Positions 1 to 8,968 of a stretch of 64,000 bases of DNA are shown here, piece by piece. The notes under the pieces were generated by a model. That model was not told the DNA's origin. It worked only from the letters and a program-made list of their open reading frames with translations, and did not search any database. Source of the DNA: Methanolobus sp. UBA32 (lineage in GTDB: Archaea > Halobacteriota > Methanosarcinia > Methanosarcinales > Methanosarcinaceae); the NCBI GenBank assembly GCA_002507205.1, contig DAZF01000050.1, positions 50,825-114,824 of the forward strand. Direction: 5' to 3'. Within the stretch, counting starts at the first letter, position 1, and each line of letters begins with the position of its first letter. The translations under genes were made by a program, and so were the position numbers.

Positions 1-233
1 ACTACCTGAAGATTCATATCGGAAAATATTTCCTTTATCCTCTCGGTTTCACCTTTTCGCATAAGGCCGGTGTCTATGTATATAGGTGTCAGCTTATCAC
101 CAATAGCGCGGTGTGCAAGAATAGCACAAACTGAACTGTCCACGCCTCCGGAAAGTGCTATGATAGCAGGGCCATCGATCTGCTGCTGAATCTTTTCTAT
201 TGCTTTAGGAATGAATTTGTCTACTTTTACCAT
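1..233 (-). CDS. guaAB: GMP synthase subunit B (PP-loop ATPase), N-terminal part
   Basis: The first 77 residues of a gene running off the left edge. The N-terminus holds the PP-loop motif [12 protein letters not shown] followed by an [10 protein letters not shown] motif, both diagnostic of the GMP synthetase ATP-pyrophosphatase subunit. This subunit adenylylates XMP and aminates it with ammonia from the separate glutaminase subunit. In this organism that glutaminase (subunit A) lies about 22 kb away at 21947-22516, the split arrangement known in archaea. The start is the ATG at 233 (MVKVDKF). Partial only because of the window edge. Confidence 0.93.
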   Translation of the reverse strand, partial: MVKVDKFIPKAIEKIQQQIDGPAIIALSGGVDSSVCAILAHRAIGDKLTPIYIDTGLMRKGETERIKEIFSDMNLQV

Positions 234-433
234 GAATGAGAACTCCAAATATAGGATTTAGGATTTTTTGGGATTTTACCCTGAGATAGTATTTCGTACT
301 TATTAATGCTCTCCCGGACATAAGAGCCTTGCCAGAGATAATGAACGAAAATCCACCAAATACTTTCACCCTGCTTACCAGACAATTAAATACACCGGCT
401 ACATATATGCAGAAAAACAAGTATGGATTAAAG

Positions 434-2524
434 ATGCATAAGACTCTCCAGAAGTACTTTGGATATTCTGATTTTCGTCCCCTTCAGGAAGACATAATTA
501 ACGATGTTCTTAATGACAGGGACACTTTTGTGCTTATGCCAACAGGCGGAGGCAAATCACTTTGTTACCAGCTTCCGGCCCTGCTCAAAGATGGCATCAC
601 AGTAGTTGTTTCACCCCTTATATCCCTCATGAAGGACCAGGTTGACAGTCTCAGGGAGAGCGGTGTCGATGCAGCATACCTCAACAGTACCCTGAAACCT
701 GCAGAATCCAAAAGAATATATGAGGAATTGAAAAGGGGCGAGATTAAGATATTATACGTGGCTCCTGAAAGGCTGACCATGTCGAGCACCATCACACTTC
801 TGAAAAGCCTGAATGTCAGTCTTTTCGCAATTGATGAGAGCCATTGCATTTCCGAGTGGGGGCATGATTTCAGGCCAGAGTATCGTAAACTCAACTTCCT
901 GAAAAAAAAGTTCCCTGAAGTACCTATCGTTGCACTTACTGCAACAGCCACCCCTAAAGTAAGGGAAGATACCATTGAACAACTGGGCATCAAACACGGC
1001 AAAACATATGTTGCAAGTTTTGACCGCGCAAACCTTTTCTACCGGGTCAGGGCAAAAAAGGACACATATGATAATTTACTCCAATACCTGAGAAAGAAGA
1101 AAGGAGAAAGCGGCATAATCTACTGCCAGAGTCGCAGGACAGTTGACAGCCTTACTAATAAACTGAAAAAGGATGGCTTCAATGTACTGCCGTACCACGC
1201 CGGCCTTAAAGACAGCCAGCGGGAAAAGAATCAGGAGATGTTCATAAAGGACAGGACGGACATCATTGTCGCCACCATTGCCTTTGGAATGGGTATCGAC
1301 AAACCCAATGTCCGTTTTGTGATCCACTACGACCTACCTAAGAACCTTGAAAGCTATTACCAGGAAACTGGCAGAGGAGGCAGGGATGGCCTTGAATGCG
1401 AATGTGTGCTATTTTTCAGTCACGGTGACCGGTACAAGATAGAGTACTTCATCAAACAGAAGGACAAGAAGGAAGAAAGGGACATCGCCCTTAAGCAACT
1501 CAGTGAAATGGTGGACTACTGTGAAAGCAATATCTGCCGCAGGAAAGTGTTGCTCAGGTATTTCGGAGAAGAAACGACGGAAGATAATTGCGGGAAATGC
1601 GATGTCTGCCTGCAACCACGCATAGAGGTTGATGGAACCAGTGATGCAAAACTGCTCATCAATTGTATAAAGGAACTGGACCAGAGATTTGGAATGAATC
1701 ATGTCATTGATGTGCTTACAGGTAGCCGGGCAAAGAAGATAACAGACAAGAAACATCATCTTCTCAAAAACTTTGGTCAGGGCTACATGTACCCTAAAGA
1801 CACATGGCTGGACATGGCCCGGGATATGCTCAGGCAGGATATCATCAAAGTGGAAGGCGCACGTTACCCTCTCCTCAAACTAAACAGGAACAGTGAAGAA
1901 GTCCTGTCCGGCAAGAGAATGGTTACCTTTACAAGAAGTGCGGATGATGAGATCCATACCGATTATGACCCAGTGGAGTTTATACCGGAAAAAAGGGAAA
2001 GAGCTGAACGGCCAGCTTCTGCTTTACAAAGGAAAGTCAACGACAACCCTGACAGGGAGCTTTTTGACAAACTGAAAGAGCTCCGCATATTACTGGCTCA
2101 AATGCAGGATGTACCACCATATATTGTATTTGCCGATACAAGCCTTAGGCAGATGGCTGCCCGAAAGCCCCGGACCAGCGAAGAGCTGTTGAAGATCACC
2201 GGTGTTGGAGAATACAAGCTCAAGAAATACGGAGATCGCTTCCTGAAAGAGATTGAAAAACATCTTAGCGAACCGGAAGAAATGGAGCAGCCACCGGATA
2301 AAAAAGAACTTGCCAAACCAAGCATCCAGAAGAAAACTACCAGCCGCACCATAGCTCCATTGATCCCTAAACCAAAACTCGAAAAGCAAATGCTACTCAG
2401 GACAATGGATGCTCTGGAAGATGACCTTGTAAAAATGATAAAAGATAAACTAGGCGGGGTTTTTTCCGATGAGGAAATAAGAAGGGAGTATCAATCCCTT
2501 ATCAAAAACAATAACCCGGAATAA
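434..2524 (+). CDS. recQ: ATP-dependent DNA helicase RecQ
   Basis: Superfamily 2 3'-5' DNA helicase for recombination and fork repair. Visible in order (numbering from the ATG at 434, 696 aa): motif I TGGGKSLCYQLPA near the N-terminus, the DEAH-type box as DESHCISEWGHDFRPEY, motif III ALTATATP, motif VI QETGRGGRDG, then the RecQ zinc-binding domain with cysteines in CRRKVLLRYFGE and CGKCDVC, a winged-helix region, and an HRDC domain ending in a helix-hairpin-helix-like ITGVGEYKLKKYG. A charged tail of about 100 residues follows. The frame is open back to 329, but family alignment (MHKTLQKYFGY) favours 434. It stands alone and is divergent from guaAB. Confidence 0.95.
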   Translation: MHKTLQKYFGYSDFRPLQEDIINDVLNDRDTFVLMPTGGGKSLCYQLPALLKDGITVVVSPLISLMKDQVDSLRESGVDAAYLNSTLKPAESKRIYEELKRGEIKILYVAPERLTMSSTITLLKSLNVSLFAIDESHCISEWGHDFRPEYRKLNFLKKKFPEVPIVALTATATPKVREDTIEQLGIKHGKTYVASFDRANLFYRVRAKKDTYDNLLQYLRKKKGESGIIYCQSRRTVDSLTNKLKKDGFNVLPYHAGLKDSQREKNQEMFIKDRTDIIVATIAFGMGIDKPNVRFVIHYDLPKNLESYYQETGRGGRDGLECECVLFFSHGDRYKIEYFIKQKDKKEERDIALKQLSEMVDYCESNICRRKVLLRYFGEETTEDNCGKCDVCLQPRIEVDGTSDAKLLINCIKELDQRFGMNHVIDVLTGSRAKKITDKKHHLLKNFGQGYMYPKDTWLDMARDMLRQDIIKVEGARYPLLKLNRNSEEVLSGKRMVTFTRSADDEIHTDYDPVEFIPEKRERAERPASALQRKVNDNPDRELFDKLKELRILLAQMQDVPPYIVFADTSLRQMAARKPRTSEELLKITGVGEYKLKKYGDRFLKEIEKHLSEPEEMEQPPDKKELAKPSIQKKTTSRTIAPLIPKPKLEKQMLLRTMDALEDDLVKMIKDKLGGVFSDEEIRREYQSLIKNNNPE

Positions 2525-2539
2525 ATAACCCTAATTCAA

Positions 2540-2668
2540 TTATTCACAGGTATCCAGCAGGTGACGTTTTGGGCGGACCCTTGAGTCCCCGGGGTGTATC
2601 GGAGATACCTTTGCTTCTTTTTCATCTTCTTTTTTCTGCTTCTTATCTTCAGGAGTCTTTTCTTCCAT
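2540..2668 (-). CDS. Small charged protein of 42 residues, unknown
   Basis: A short open frame in the gap between recQ and the prepilin peptidase gene. It starts with ATG at 2668 behind a strong Shine-Dalgarno sequence (AGAGGTGG, about 6 bases before the ATG). The protein begins MEEKTPEDKKQKKEDEKE, extremely rich in Lys and Glu, and ends in a more ordered part with SPIHPGDSRVRPKRHLLD. I do not recognise a family. The strong ribosome binding site and absence of any other gene here support it. The charged N-terminus is probably disordered. Confidence 0.6.
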   Translation of the reverse strand: MEEKTPEDKKQKKEDEKEAKVSPIHPGDSRVRPKRHLLDTCE

Positions 2669-2731
2669 AGAACCCACCTCTAATTAATAAGTTAGAGTCC
2701 GGAATATTAAAAGTTAATGAAAAAAAGCAAT

Positions 2732-3490
2732 TCACATCATCATGAATTGCAGTGTGAGGTAAAATATAAGGTCACCGAATATCACTGCAGTGATAAAACC
2801 GGCAGTTATCGGGATCATGAATGGGAGTCCGGGGGTTATCCACACACCATCTTTCACTTTACCTTCTTTCTGGTAGCCTTTCAGCTCTGAAATAACATTA
2901 GATGTAAGTTCAGTACCCGACCTTGCGAATTTGAACTCGACACCGGCCTTTGTCCTGCGATATGACTCAATCATACGGAAGTGCCCTTTTTCCAGCTTTG
3001 AGATCGGCGTGATGTAACCTATGAACATATAGAAGGGACGCTTCAGCGATTCCGATGGATTTTTTATCAGGTTGTACAGGAACAGCCCAATCGGAACTAT
3101 GACCGTGAGTATTATGGAGTTACCAAACACACTGAATGCAAACAAATTGATTAACGGAACCCCATCAAGTGGAAGTGAAGTTGAACCTATAGTAATTATA
3201 GGGTATGTAGGGATGATCAGCGAAATGACCATCAACACCTTTGCATCCGCCCCACCGAAGGCACCGAACTGGAAAAGCATGTACACAAAGGCAAAGATGA
3301 ATATGAAGGAAAGGATGTTGCGTATAAGATATGGAAAACCATAGGTCATCAGGTCGTACATTATAAAGATGAATCCGACACCGAACATCATGACCCATAC
3401 TTCATTGACTACACGACGGGTTTTGATATCAGCATAACAGGCATACAGTAAAAATGGCATGCATGCAAGCACTTTCAGTATTTCGATCAT
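2732..3490 (-). CDS. Archaeal A24 prepilin/preflagellin peptidase
   Basis: Membrane aspartic protease that cleaves class III signal peptides of archaellins and pilins on the cytoplasmic side. 252 aa with several hydrophobic segments and a soluble loop around residues 160-215. The two catalytic aspartates are visible: D21 in YADIKTRRV and D82 in FGGADAK, the archaeal form of the GxGD motif. No pilin or archaellum gene is near, so its substrates lie elsewhere. The stop is one base from the start of the preceding (minus-strand upstream) Hps-RraA gene, so the two are probably cotranscribed. Confidence 0.85.
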   Translation of the reverse strand: MIEILKVLACMPFLLYACYADIKTRRVVNEVWVMMFGVGFIFIMYDLMTYGFPYLIRNILSFIFIFAFVYMLFQFGAFGGADAKVLMVISLIIPTYPIITIGSTSLPLDGVPLINLFAFSVFGNSIILTVIVPIGLFLYNLIKNPSESLKRPFYMFIGYITPISKLEKGHFRMIESYRRTKAGVEFKFARSGTELTSNVISELKGYQKEGKVKDGVWITPGLPFMIPITAGFITAVIFGDLIFYLTLQFMMM

Positions 3491-3491
3491 T

Positions 3492-4772
3492 TCAGTGTTT
3501 CTCCCATTTCTTAAGTTTCATGACCTCTGACAGAGTTGATCCTCTGCGAATCTCCTCGAAAAGACGCTGTTCAGTCTTCTCGACTTCCTTTGCGCGCCTT
3601 GCAATCTCATAAGCACGTTCCTTTGGGATCACCACTACACCATTATCATCCCCGATGATATAATCACCCGGACTTACGGACTGGTTCCCGCAGACTATTT
3701 CAGAATTTATCTCACCAAACCCTTTTGGTTCTCCGGCATTGGGAACATTACAGGTTGCAAATACAGGTAACCCTATTTTACGAATCTCATCTATATCCCT
3801 TACCGCCCCGTCAACGACAACACCTGCTATACCCTTGTTAAGACAGCTCAGGGTTGCAAGACCACCCCAGGGCGCAACATGCCTGCTGCCATTATAGATG
3901 ACGATCACATCCCCTTCCTTTGCCTCATCTATGGCCTCAACAGGCTTGGCCCAGTCACCTTTGAAAGTCTGGACAGTGACTGCAGTACCAATCATTTTTT
4001 TGCCGGGAAGCATGGAAAATATATCCTGCATAGCCCCTTTACGGTGCATGGCATCTGAAATATTGGAAGTTGAAACAGTTGCCAGTATCTTGCGGATCTC
4101 TTCGCCAGGTAACATTTTCGATACAGGTGCAGCAGAAGGAGAATCCACACTTCGCCGGATAGCCTTTGCTGAAGCGGTCACATTGGAAGAACGGACAATA
4201 TTCCCTCCGACTATCACAATGGTTGCACCAGATGCCACAGCTTCAGAACATGAATCCGCATCCAGGCCGCCTGCTACGGCAACAGGGATACTCACCTGTC
4301 CCACGACTTCTTTCATTATGGCAAGCGAGTCCTGACCTTCCATTTGCTGGTCTATGCCCGCATGAACATTAATGTAATCAACCCCCATCTTTTCCAGTTC
4401 CACACTGCGGGAAACAGGGTCTTTGGCAGATATCAGGTCTGCCATTATCTTCACACCATATTTCTTTGCGGCACGTATCGCTTCTAAGATGGTGGAATTA
4501 TCCGCACTGGCAAGTACAACAACAATATCGGCACCTGCCTTAGCACCCATTTCAACTTCCATGGAGCCGGTATCTGCTATTTTCATATCTGCGATGATTA
4601 TCCTGTCAGGAAAGTTTTTCCGGAGTTCCCTTATGGCGTCCATGCCCTCGCTTTTTATGAGCGGCGTTCCGACCTCTATCCAGTCCGCACCTCCGTCGAG
4701 GGATTCTTTTGCTATCTGTATTGCCCGGTTCGTTTCTAAGAGGTCAAGAGCTACCTGAATGATTGGTTTGAT
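3492..4772 (-). CDS. Bifunctional 3-hexulose-6-phosphate synthase / RraA-like protein
   Basis: N-terminal half is an OMP-decarboxylase-like TIM barrel of hexulose-phosphate synthase: [35 protein letters not shown] and [10 protein letters not shown] are all present. The C-terminal half (about 200 residues, from [11 protein letters not shown] on) is an RraA/HMG-aldolase-like domain with [14 protein letters not shown]. This fusion is known in Methanosarcinales and is thought to make pentoses by running Hps in reverse; the job of the RraA domain is unclear. The first ATG in frame is at 4643, but it would delete strand 1 and the conserved [10 protein letters not shown] start. No ATG, GTG or TTG lies upstream in frame. 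An ATC at 4772 sits 5 bases after AGGTG, and I use it as the start. The start is therefore inferred. Confidence 0.82.
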   Translation of the reverse strand: MKPIIQVALDLLETNRAIQIAKESLDGGADWIEVGTPLIKSEGMDAIRELRKNFPDRIIIADMKIADTGSMEVEMGAKAGADIVVVLASADNSTILEAIRAAKKYGVKIMADLISAKDPVSRSVELEKMGVDYINVHAGIDQQMEGQDSLAIMKEVVGQVSIPVAVAGGLDADSCSEAVASGATIVIVGGNIVRSSNVTASAKAIRRSVDSPSAAPVSKMLPGEEIRKILATVSTSNISDAMHRKGAMQDIFSMLPGKKMIGTAVTVQTFKGDWAKPVEAIDEAKEGDVIVIYNGSRHVAPWGGLATLSCLNKGIAGVVVDGAVRDIDEIRKIGLPVFATCNVPNAGEPKGFGEINSEIVCGNQSVSPGDYIIGDDNGVVVIPKERAYEIARRAKEVEKTEQRLFEEIRRGSTLSEVMKLKKWEKH

Positions 4773-4774
4773 AT

Positions 4775-4782
4775 GATCACCT
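4775..4782 (-). promoter_or_regulatory. Ribosome binding site of hps-rraA that points to an AUC start
   Basis: On the minus strand the bases AGGTGATC match the 3' end of archaeal 16S rRNA. The next in-frame codons are CAT and ATC, and ATC is where the family's initiator methionine should be (followed by KPIIQ). The frame is open upstream to a TAG and contains no ordinary start codon. Confidence 0.5.
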
Positions 4783-4870
4783 TTGGAAATACTTACACTA
4801 CTAAAATACTTGAAAACCTATAAATTTAATCACGCAAAACTAGTATCTTGTGAAATAATCCGGGAGAAAA

Positions 4871-5317
4871 ATGACTGAAAATGAAGAGATATCCGACCAG
4901 GAACGACAAATATTCCTGAAAAGGCTCCATAAGTGTCTTTTCTGGGTAGGAGAACAGATCCCCAATAAGATATGCATCAAAGGAAAAGAGGTAAACCTTC
5001 ATGAAGTGATCTGGGAAATTGTCAATAAACCGAAACTGGACAAGGAGGACCTGAAGAACATAGATCATTTTTTAGAACTTTTGCGTGATAAGGAAAAGGA
5101 ATATGAGGAATGCCTGGAACATGAGCACCTGAACTGCGATGAGGCAAAAGAACTCTTTGACCGGGCAGCGGGTGTTATGAGAGCTATTATGGACCTAAGG
5201 GAACTGACAATATCCTCCAAAAGAAAAGTTATTTTCAAAAACAGGCACATATGCAATGATGTGAATACAGATGAGTGGGATGCGTTGACAGAAGATATAA
5301 ACAAAAATCAACTCTGA
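4871..5317 (+). CDS. DUF5788-like protein
   Basis: 148 aa, acidic, helical and without membrane segments. The first 50 residues (RLHKCLFWVGEQIPNKICI then KGKEVNLHEVIWEI) resemble the DUF5788 family of haloarchaea and methanosarcinas as I recall it: a short cap, a 'V-G-x-x-I-P' motif, a 'G-x-x-V-x-L' motif and then a helical hairpin. No function is established. GGGAG lies 6 bases before the ATG. It ends 51 bases before pyrB, but pyrB has its own promoter there, so the two need not be one operon. Confidence 0.6.
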   Translation: MTENEEISDQERQIFLKRLHKCLFWVGEQIPNKICIKGKEVNLHEVIWEIVNKPKLDKEDLKNIDHFLELLRDKEKEYEECLEHEHLNCDEAKELFDRAAGVMRAIMDLRELTISSKRKVIFKNRHICNDVNTDEWDALTEDINKNQL

Positions 5318-5334
5318 ATACCATGTATCAGGGA

Positions 5335-5347
5335 AATATTATATCCC
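5335..5347 (+). promoter_or_regulatory. TATA box of the pyrBI operon
   Basis: AATATTATATCCC is centred about 28 bases before the pyrB ATG, the distance expected from a TATA box to its transcription start. No Shine-Dalgarno sequence precedes the ATG, so the mRNA is probably leaderless or nearly so. Confidence 0.5.
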
Positions 5348-5368
5348 ATGTAATGCCTTTAGTAGTCA

Positions 5369-6295
5369 ATGAAATTCAAGGACCAACATATCATTTCCAT
5401 GAGGGAATTCCCCAGGGAAATGATCGATCATATCCTCAATGCTGCTGAAAAGATGGAGCCCATTGCACACGGGAAACAGAAATCAGACCTTCTTGCAGGA
5501 AAAGTTCTTGCAGTCCTCTTTTTTGAACCAAGTACAAGGACCAGGATGTCCTTTGAGACTGCAATGCTGCGGCTTGGAGGAGACGTGCTGAACCTGGGAT
5601 CAGTGGATGCAAGTTCCATAGCCAAGGGAGAAACACTGGCAGACACCATCAGAGTTGTCGACGGATATGTCGATGCTATCGTATTACGTCACCCTAAAGA
5701 AGGGGCGGCACAGCTTGCATCTGAGTTTGCAAAAGTACCAATCCTTAATGCAGGAGACGGAGCAGGCCATCATCCAACACAGACGCTACTTGACCTTTAC
5801 ACCATTAAGCGTGAAAGCCATCTTGAAGGATTAAAAATCGCACTTGCAGGAGATCTGAAATACGGAAGGACCGTGCACTCCCTCTGTTATGCGTTATCCC
5901 TATACGGCGCACAAATAACACTGATATCCCCAAAGGAACTTCGAATGCCGGAAGAGATAATCAGCGACATAATAGCAAGGGGTGCAAAGATCATTGAGAC
6001 TGATTCCATTGAGGATGCGATCAATGATGTTGATGTCCTTTATATGACGCGCATACAAAAGGAAAGATTCCCGGATGCTGCAGAATATCAAAAGGTCGCT
6101 AACAAGCTTAAAATAACAATTGAAAGTTTAAAAGATGTGAAACCGGAATTAAAGATCATGCATCCGTTGCCAAGGGTCAATGAGATAGATACGAAAATTG
6201 ATGACACACCCCATGCATGTTACTTCAAGCAGGCATTCTATGGAGTACCTGTGCGTATGGCACTTTTAGGATTGGTTTTGGGAGCTATAGAATGA
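5369..6295 (+). CDS. pyrB: Aspartate carbamoyltransferase catalytic subunit
   Basis: Condenses carbamoyl phosphate with aspartate, the committed step of pyrimidine synthesis. 308 aa, the usual length. The carbamoyl-phosphate loop FFEPSTRTRMSFETAM, the catalytic-site HHPTQTLLDLYTI and the C-terminal HPLPRVNEID are intact. The stop codon overlaps the start of pyrI (ATGA), as expected for a holoenzyme built of catalytic trimers and regulatory dimers. Confidence 0.97.
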   Translation: MKFKDQHIISMREFPREMIDHILNAAEKMEPIAHGKQKSDLLAGKVLAVLFFEPSTRTRMSFETAMLRLGGDVLNLGSVDASSIAKGETLADTIRVVDGYVDAIVLRHPKEGAAQLASEFAKVPILNAGDGAGHHPTQTLLDLYTIKRESHLEGLKIALAGDLKYGRTVHSLCYALSLYGAQITLISPKELRMPEEIISDIIARGAKIIETDSIEDAINDVDVLYMTRIQKERFPDAAEYQKVANKLKITIESLKDVKPELKIMHPLPRVNEIDTKIDDTPHACYFKQAFYGVPVRMALLGLVLGAIE

Positions 6296-6762
6296 CTGAC
6301 ATCGAAACAGAACTAAGGGTGCGCAGGATAGAGAATGGAACTGTTATAGACCACATCACTGCAGGAAAAGCACTGAATGTGCTAAAAATACTCGGACTGC
6401 CTGATTCATCCCACGGAGTTGTAAGTGTCCTGATCAACTCACAGGGAGAATACGGGGAAAAAGATGTTGTAAAGATCGAGAATCGTGAGCTTAAGGTTAA
6501 AGAGGTCGACAGAATAGCACTTATCGCACCTAACGCAACGATCAACATCATACGCAACTTCAATGTGATAAGCAAGAACAAGGTGCACATACCTTCTTTT
6601 GTAGAAGACGTTGTGGGATGTATAAATCCTAATTGTATTTCCAATAGTGATGAACCCATTACTTCGAAATTCAAAGTGAGTACTGAAAATGCATGCCTTA
6701 AACTCAGATGTTTTTACTGTGGCCGGGTAATATCAGAGAACATTGCAGAGCAGCTACTCTAG
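6292..6762 (+). CDS. pyrI: Aspartate carbamoyltransferase regulatory subunit
   Basis: 156 aa. The N-terminal allosteric (nucleotide-binding) domain begins ELRVRRIENGTVIDHI and has the typical GKALNVLKILGL. The C-terminal zinc domain carries four cysteines in the pattern CINPNC and CFYCG, which bind the zinc that contacts PyrB. The start ATG at 6292 overlaps the pyrB stop; an open frame reaching further upstream inside pyrB is not used. CTP/ATP control of the enzyme is expected from the family. Confidence 0.97.
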   Translation: MTDIETELRVRRIENGTVIDHITAGKALNVLKILGLPDSSHGVVSVLINSQGEYGEKDVVKIENRELKVKEVDRIALIAPNATINIIRNFNVISKNKVHIPSFVEDVVGCINPNCISNSDEPITSKFKVSTENACLKLRCFYCGRVISENIAEQLL

Positions 6763-6810
6763 AGGCGTTTAAAAAAAATAAAAAGGATGAAACGTTTGGA
6801 GGTAGTAATC

Positions 6811-6870
6811 ATGGCACCAAGATACACATGCTACAAATCCAAATATATTGTGACACATATATATTATTGA
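6811..6870 (+). CDS. Very short reading frame (19 residues) with a strong ribosome binding site
   Basis: Between pyrI and dapB, GGAGGT stands 7 bases before an ATG that opens a frame of 19 codons starting MAPRYTCYKSKY and ending at TGA. Nothing else in this 200-base gap is recognisable. It may be a true microprotein, a leader peptide, or the stump of a decayed gene. Convergent dapB ends 100 bases further on. Confidence 0.3.
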   Translation: MAPRYTCYKSKYIVTHIYY

Positions 6871-6969
6871 TGACCATTGTTAATGATTTGTCATGCTTCT
6901 TTGTGCGCACAGTCCGCTAAAACTGTGCCATAAATGATCACATATATCCCATAAAAAAATGATTTGCCA

Positions 6970-7761
6970 TTAAAGGCCAAGAATATCCTGCATGGTATAA
7001 AGCCCTGGTTCAGCATTACCGATCCATGCCGCTGCTTTTACCGCACCGCCTGCGAATGCCTGTCTTGAATGGGCCTGGTGTTTTATTTCAATCCTTTCAC
7101 CGTCACCTGCAAAGAGTATTGTATGATCACCTACAATATCCCCGCCACGAACAGCATGTATACCTATTTCTTTTCCGCGGGGAGCAAGACCCTCACGGCC
7201 ATAGACATAATCCTTGCCACCCAGAGCTTCACTGATAACTTCGGCAGCACCTTTTGCAGTACCGCTTGGAGCATCCTTCTTCTGATTGTGGTGAGCTTCT
7301 ATGATCTCAATGTCGGTATCTGAAAGATATTTTGCAGCTTCCCTGAGGATCCTGAAAAATACATTAACACCAACTGAGTAGTTAGGCGAGATAATTCCTG
7401 CAACGTTATTTTCCACAATTGAATCCTCAATTGTTTTCTTCTGCTCAGGAGTAAAACCGGTCGTGCCTATGACAAGACTCACACCGGACGCTGCCGCCCT
7501 CGGGGCATTGACAACCGTAGCGTTTGCAATTGTAAAATCGATAAGTACCTGTGTGCCTGTTTCCTTCAGAACGGATTCCATGTCACTTACATCGGATATA
7601 GGTACGTTCAAAGTACCTATCTGAGCGACTTCGCCTACATCTTTACCAATGTTAGCAAGGTCAAAAGCTGCTGTTAAGCAGACGTCTTCAGACCTGAGTA
7701 TGTTGTCAATGATAAGCCTACCCATTCTTCCTGAAGCACCTGTAACTCCAACGTTTATCAT
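6970..7761 (-). CDS. dapB: 4-hydroxy-tetrahydrodipicolinate reductase
   Basis: Second step of the lysine/diaminopimelate branch, NAD(P)H-dependent. 263 aa from the ATG at 7761. The Rossmann glycine motif GASGRMGR is at the N-terminus and the catalytic segment EAHHNQKKDAPSGTAK is intact. The ATG overlaps the dapA stop codon (ATGA), so the ATG nine bases further upstream is unlikely to be used. Last gene of an rps17e-dapA-dapB operon. Confidence 0.95.
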   Translation of the reverse strand: MINVGVTGASGRMGRLIIDNILRSEDVCLTAAFDLANIGKDVGEVAQIGTLNVPISDVSDMESVLKETGTQVLIDFTIANATVVNAPRAAASGVSLVIGTTGFTPEQKKTIEDSIVENNVAGIISPNYSVGVNVFFRILREAAKYLSDTDIEIIEAHHNQKKDAPSGTAKGAAEVISEALGGKDYVYGREGLAPRGKEIGIHAVRGGDIVGDHTILFAGDGERIEIKHQAHSRQAFAGGAVKAAAWIGNAEPGLYTMQDILGL

Positions 7762-8633
7762 GCAATACACCCCATTCTGCGAAGAACCTTTTCGAGTTCA
7801 ACGCTGTTCTCTTCACTGAGAGATGCAAGAGGGAGTCTCATAGCTCCACTTGACAAACCGATAAGTTCTACAGCACGCTTCACAGGAATCGGGTTAGTCT
7901 CTGTGAACAATTCACGGATCAGAGGTGCCATTTCAAAGTGAAGCTTTCTTGCAGTTTCAATATCTCCGGCTTTGACAGCATCATAGAGCTTTACCATCAT
8001 TTCAGGAACAATGTTGGCAACAACAGATATCACACCTGCTCCACCCATGGCGAGTATTGGGAATGTAAGTCCGTCCTCTCCTGAGAGAACCACAAAATCC
8101 TCATCAACCGTCTGTTCAAGTATCTGTGACACTTTTCCAAGATTGCCACTTGCCTCTTTTACAGCTACAATGTTCTCTACTTTTGAAAGCTCAATAATGA
8201 CTTCCAAAGGCATGTCCTGTCCTGTTCTGGAAGGCACGTTATATAATACAATAGGGATATCCGCAGATTCCGCTATTTTCTTAAAATGAGCAATTAGCCC
8301 TGCATTATTGGGCTTAATGTAATAGGGGGATATGATAAGAGCACCATCTGCTCCGGAGTCCGCCGCATGTTTGGTGAGTTCGACTGCTTCAACAGTGTTG
8401 TTAGAACCAGTACCGGCCATGACGGGAACCTTTGCACAATCAACACAGAGGTTGATAAGTTCTTTATGCTCCCCGGTTGACAGGGTAGCAGATTCACCGG
8501 TCGTGCCACTGACAACAACTCCGGAAACGCCGCCTTCTTCAACAAAATTGACAATATTCCTGAAACTTTCCGCATCAATACTATTGTCACTTGAGAATGG
8601 TGTTACAAGAGCAGGCAAAACTCCTTCGAACAT
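7758..8633 (-). CDS. dapA: 4-hydroxy-tetrahydrodipicolinate synthase
   Basis: Class I aldolase joining pyruvate and aspartate semialdehyde. 291 aa, TIM barrel. Motifs GTTGESATL, YNVPSRTG (catalytic Tyr) and IVAVKEASG (Schiff-base Lys) are present. Lies directly behind rps17e on the same strand, 24 bases apart, and overlaps dapB by four bases. Confidence 0.95.
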   Translation of the reverse strand: MFEGVLPALVTPFSSDNSIDAESFRNIVNFVEEGGVSGVVVSGTTGESATLSTGEHKELINLCVDCAKVPVMAGTGSNNTVEAVELTKHAADSGADGALIISPYYIKPNNAGLIAHFKKIAESADIPIVLYNVPSRTGQDMPLEVIIELSKVENIVAVKEASGNLGKVSQILEQTVDEDFVVLSGEDGLTFPILAMGGAGVISVVANIVPEMMVKLYDAVKAGDIETARKLHFEMAPLIRELFTETNPIPVKRAVELIGLSSGAMRLPLASLSEENSVELEKVLRRMGCIA

Positions 8634-8657
8634 GGGAATATCCCCTCTCCTGTAAAA

Positions 8658-8852
8658 TTACTGTGGTGGCTTATGTGTCATCTTTCTTGTCACGTAACCA
8701 GCTACACGGTTTCTGATAACCTTGCTCTCGATCGTGGTGTACTTTGACACAAGTGGCTTGTTCTTATCGAAGTCGGTTGTAAATACGTCACCGTGGTTTT
8801 CTACTAAGCGAATTGAAATTCTCTTGATATTGGTTTGTCTAATATTTCCCAT
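8658..8852 (-). CDS. rps17e: 30S ribosomal protein S17e
   Basis: 64 aa, archaeal/eukaryotic-type small-subunit protein. The start [18 protein letters not shown] and the segment [16 protein letters not shown] are typical of the family. It heads the dapA-dapB operon, so lysine synthesis is coupled to a ribosomal promoter. The AT-rich stretch behind it (8853-8930) is the likely promoter. Confidence 0.95.
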   Translation of the reverse strand: MGNIRQTNIKRISIRLVENHGDVFTTDFDKNKPLVSKYTTIESKVIRNRVAGYVTRKMTHKPPQ

Positions 8853-8968
8853 GATAATTCTCCATTATTATTAAGATGAAACTCTATAATAGTAACTTGT
8901 ATCGGGTTATAATAAATACCCTTACATTTATACCTTTTGGATTACTGGAAATGCACCTGAATACTTTA

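Noticed and set aside
565-1002. Long open frame opposite recQ
   Set aside because: Antisense shadow of the helicase core; no ribosome binding site and no sensible protein. The same applies to the antisense frames over sepS, dut, glyS, aroE, the kinases and others.
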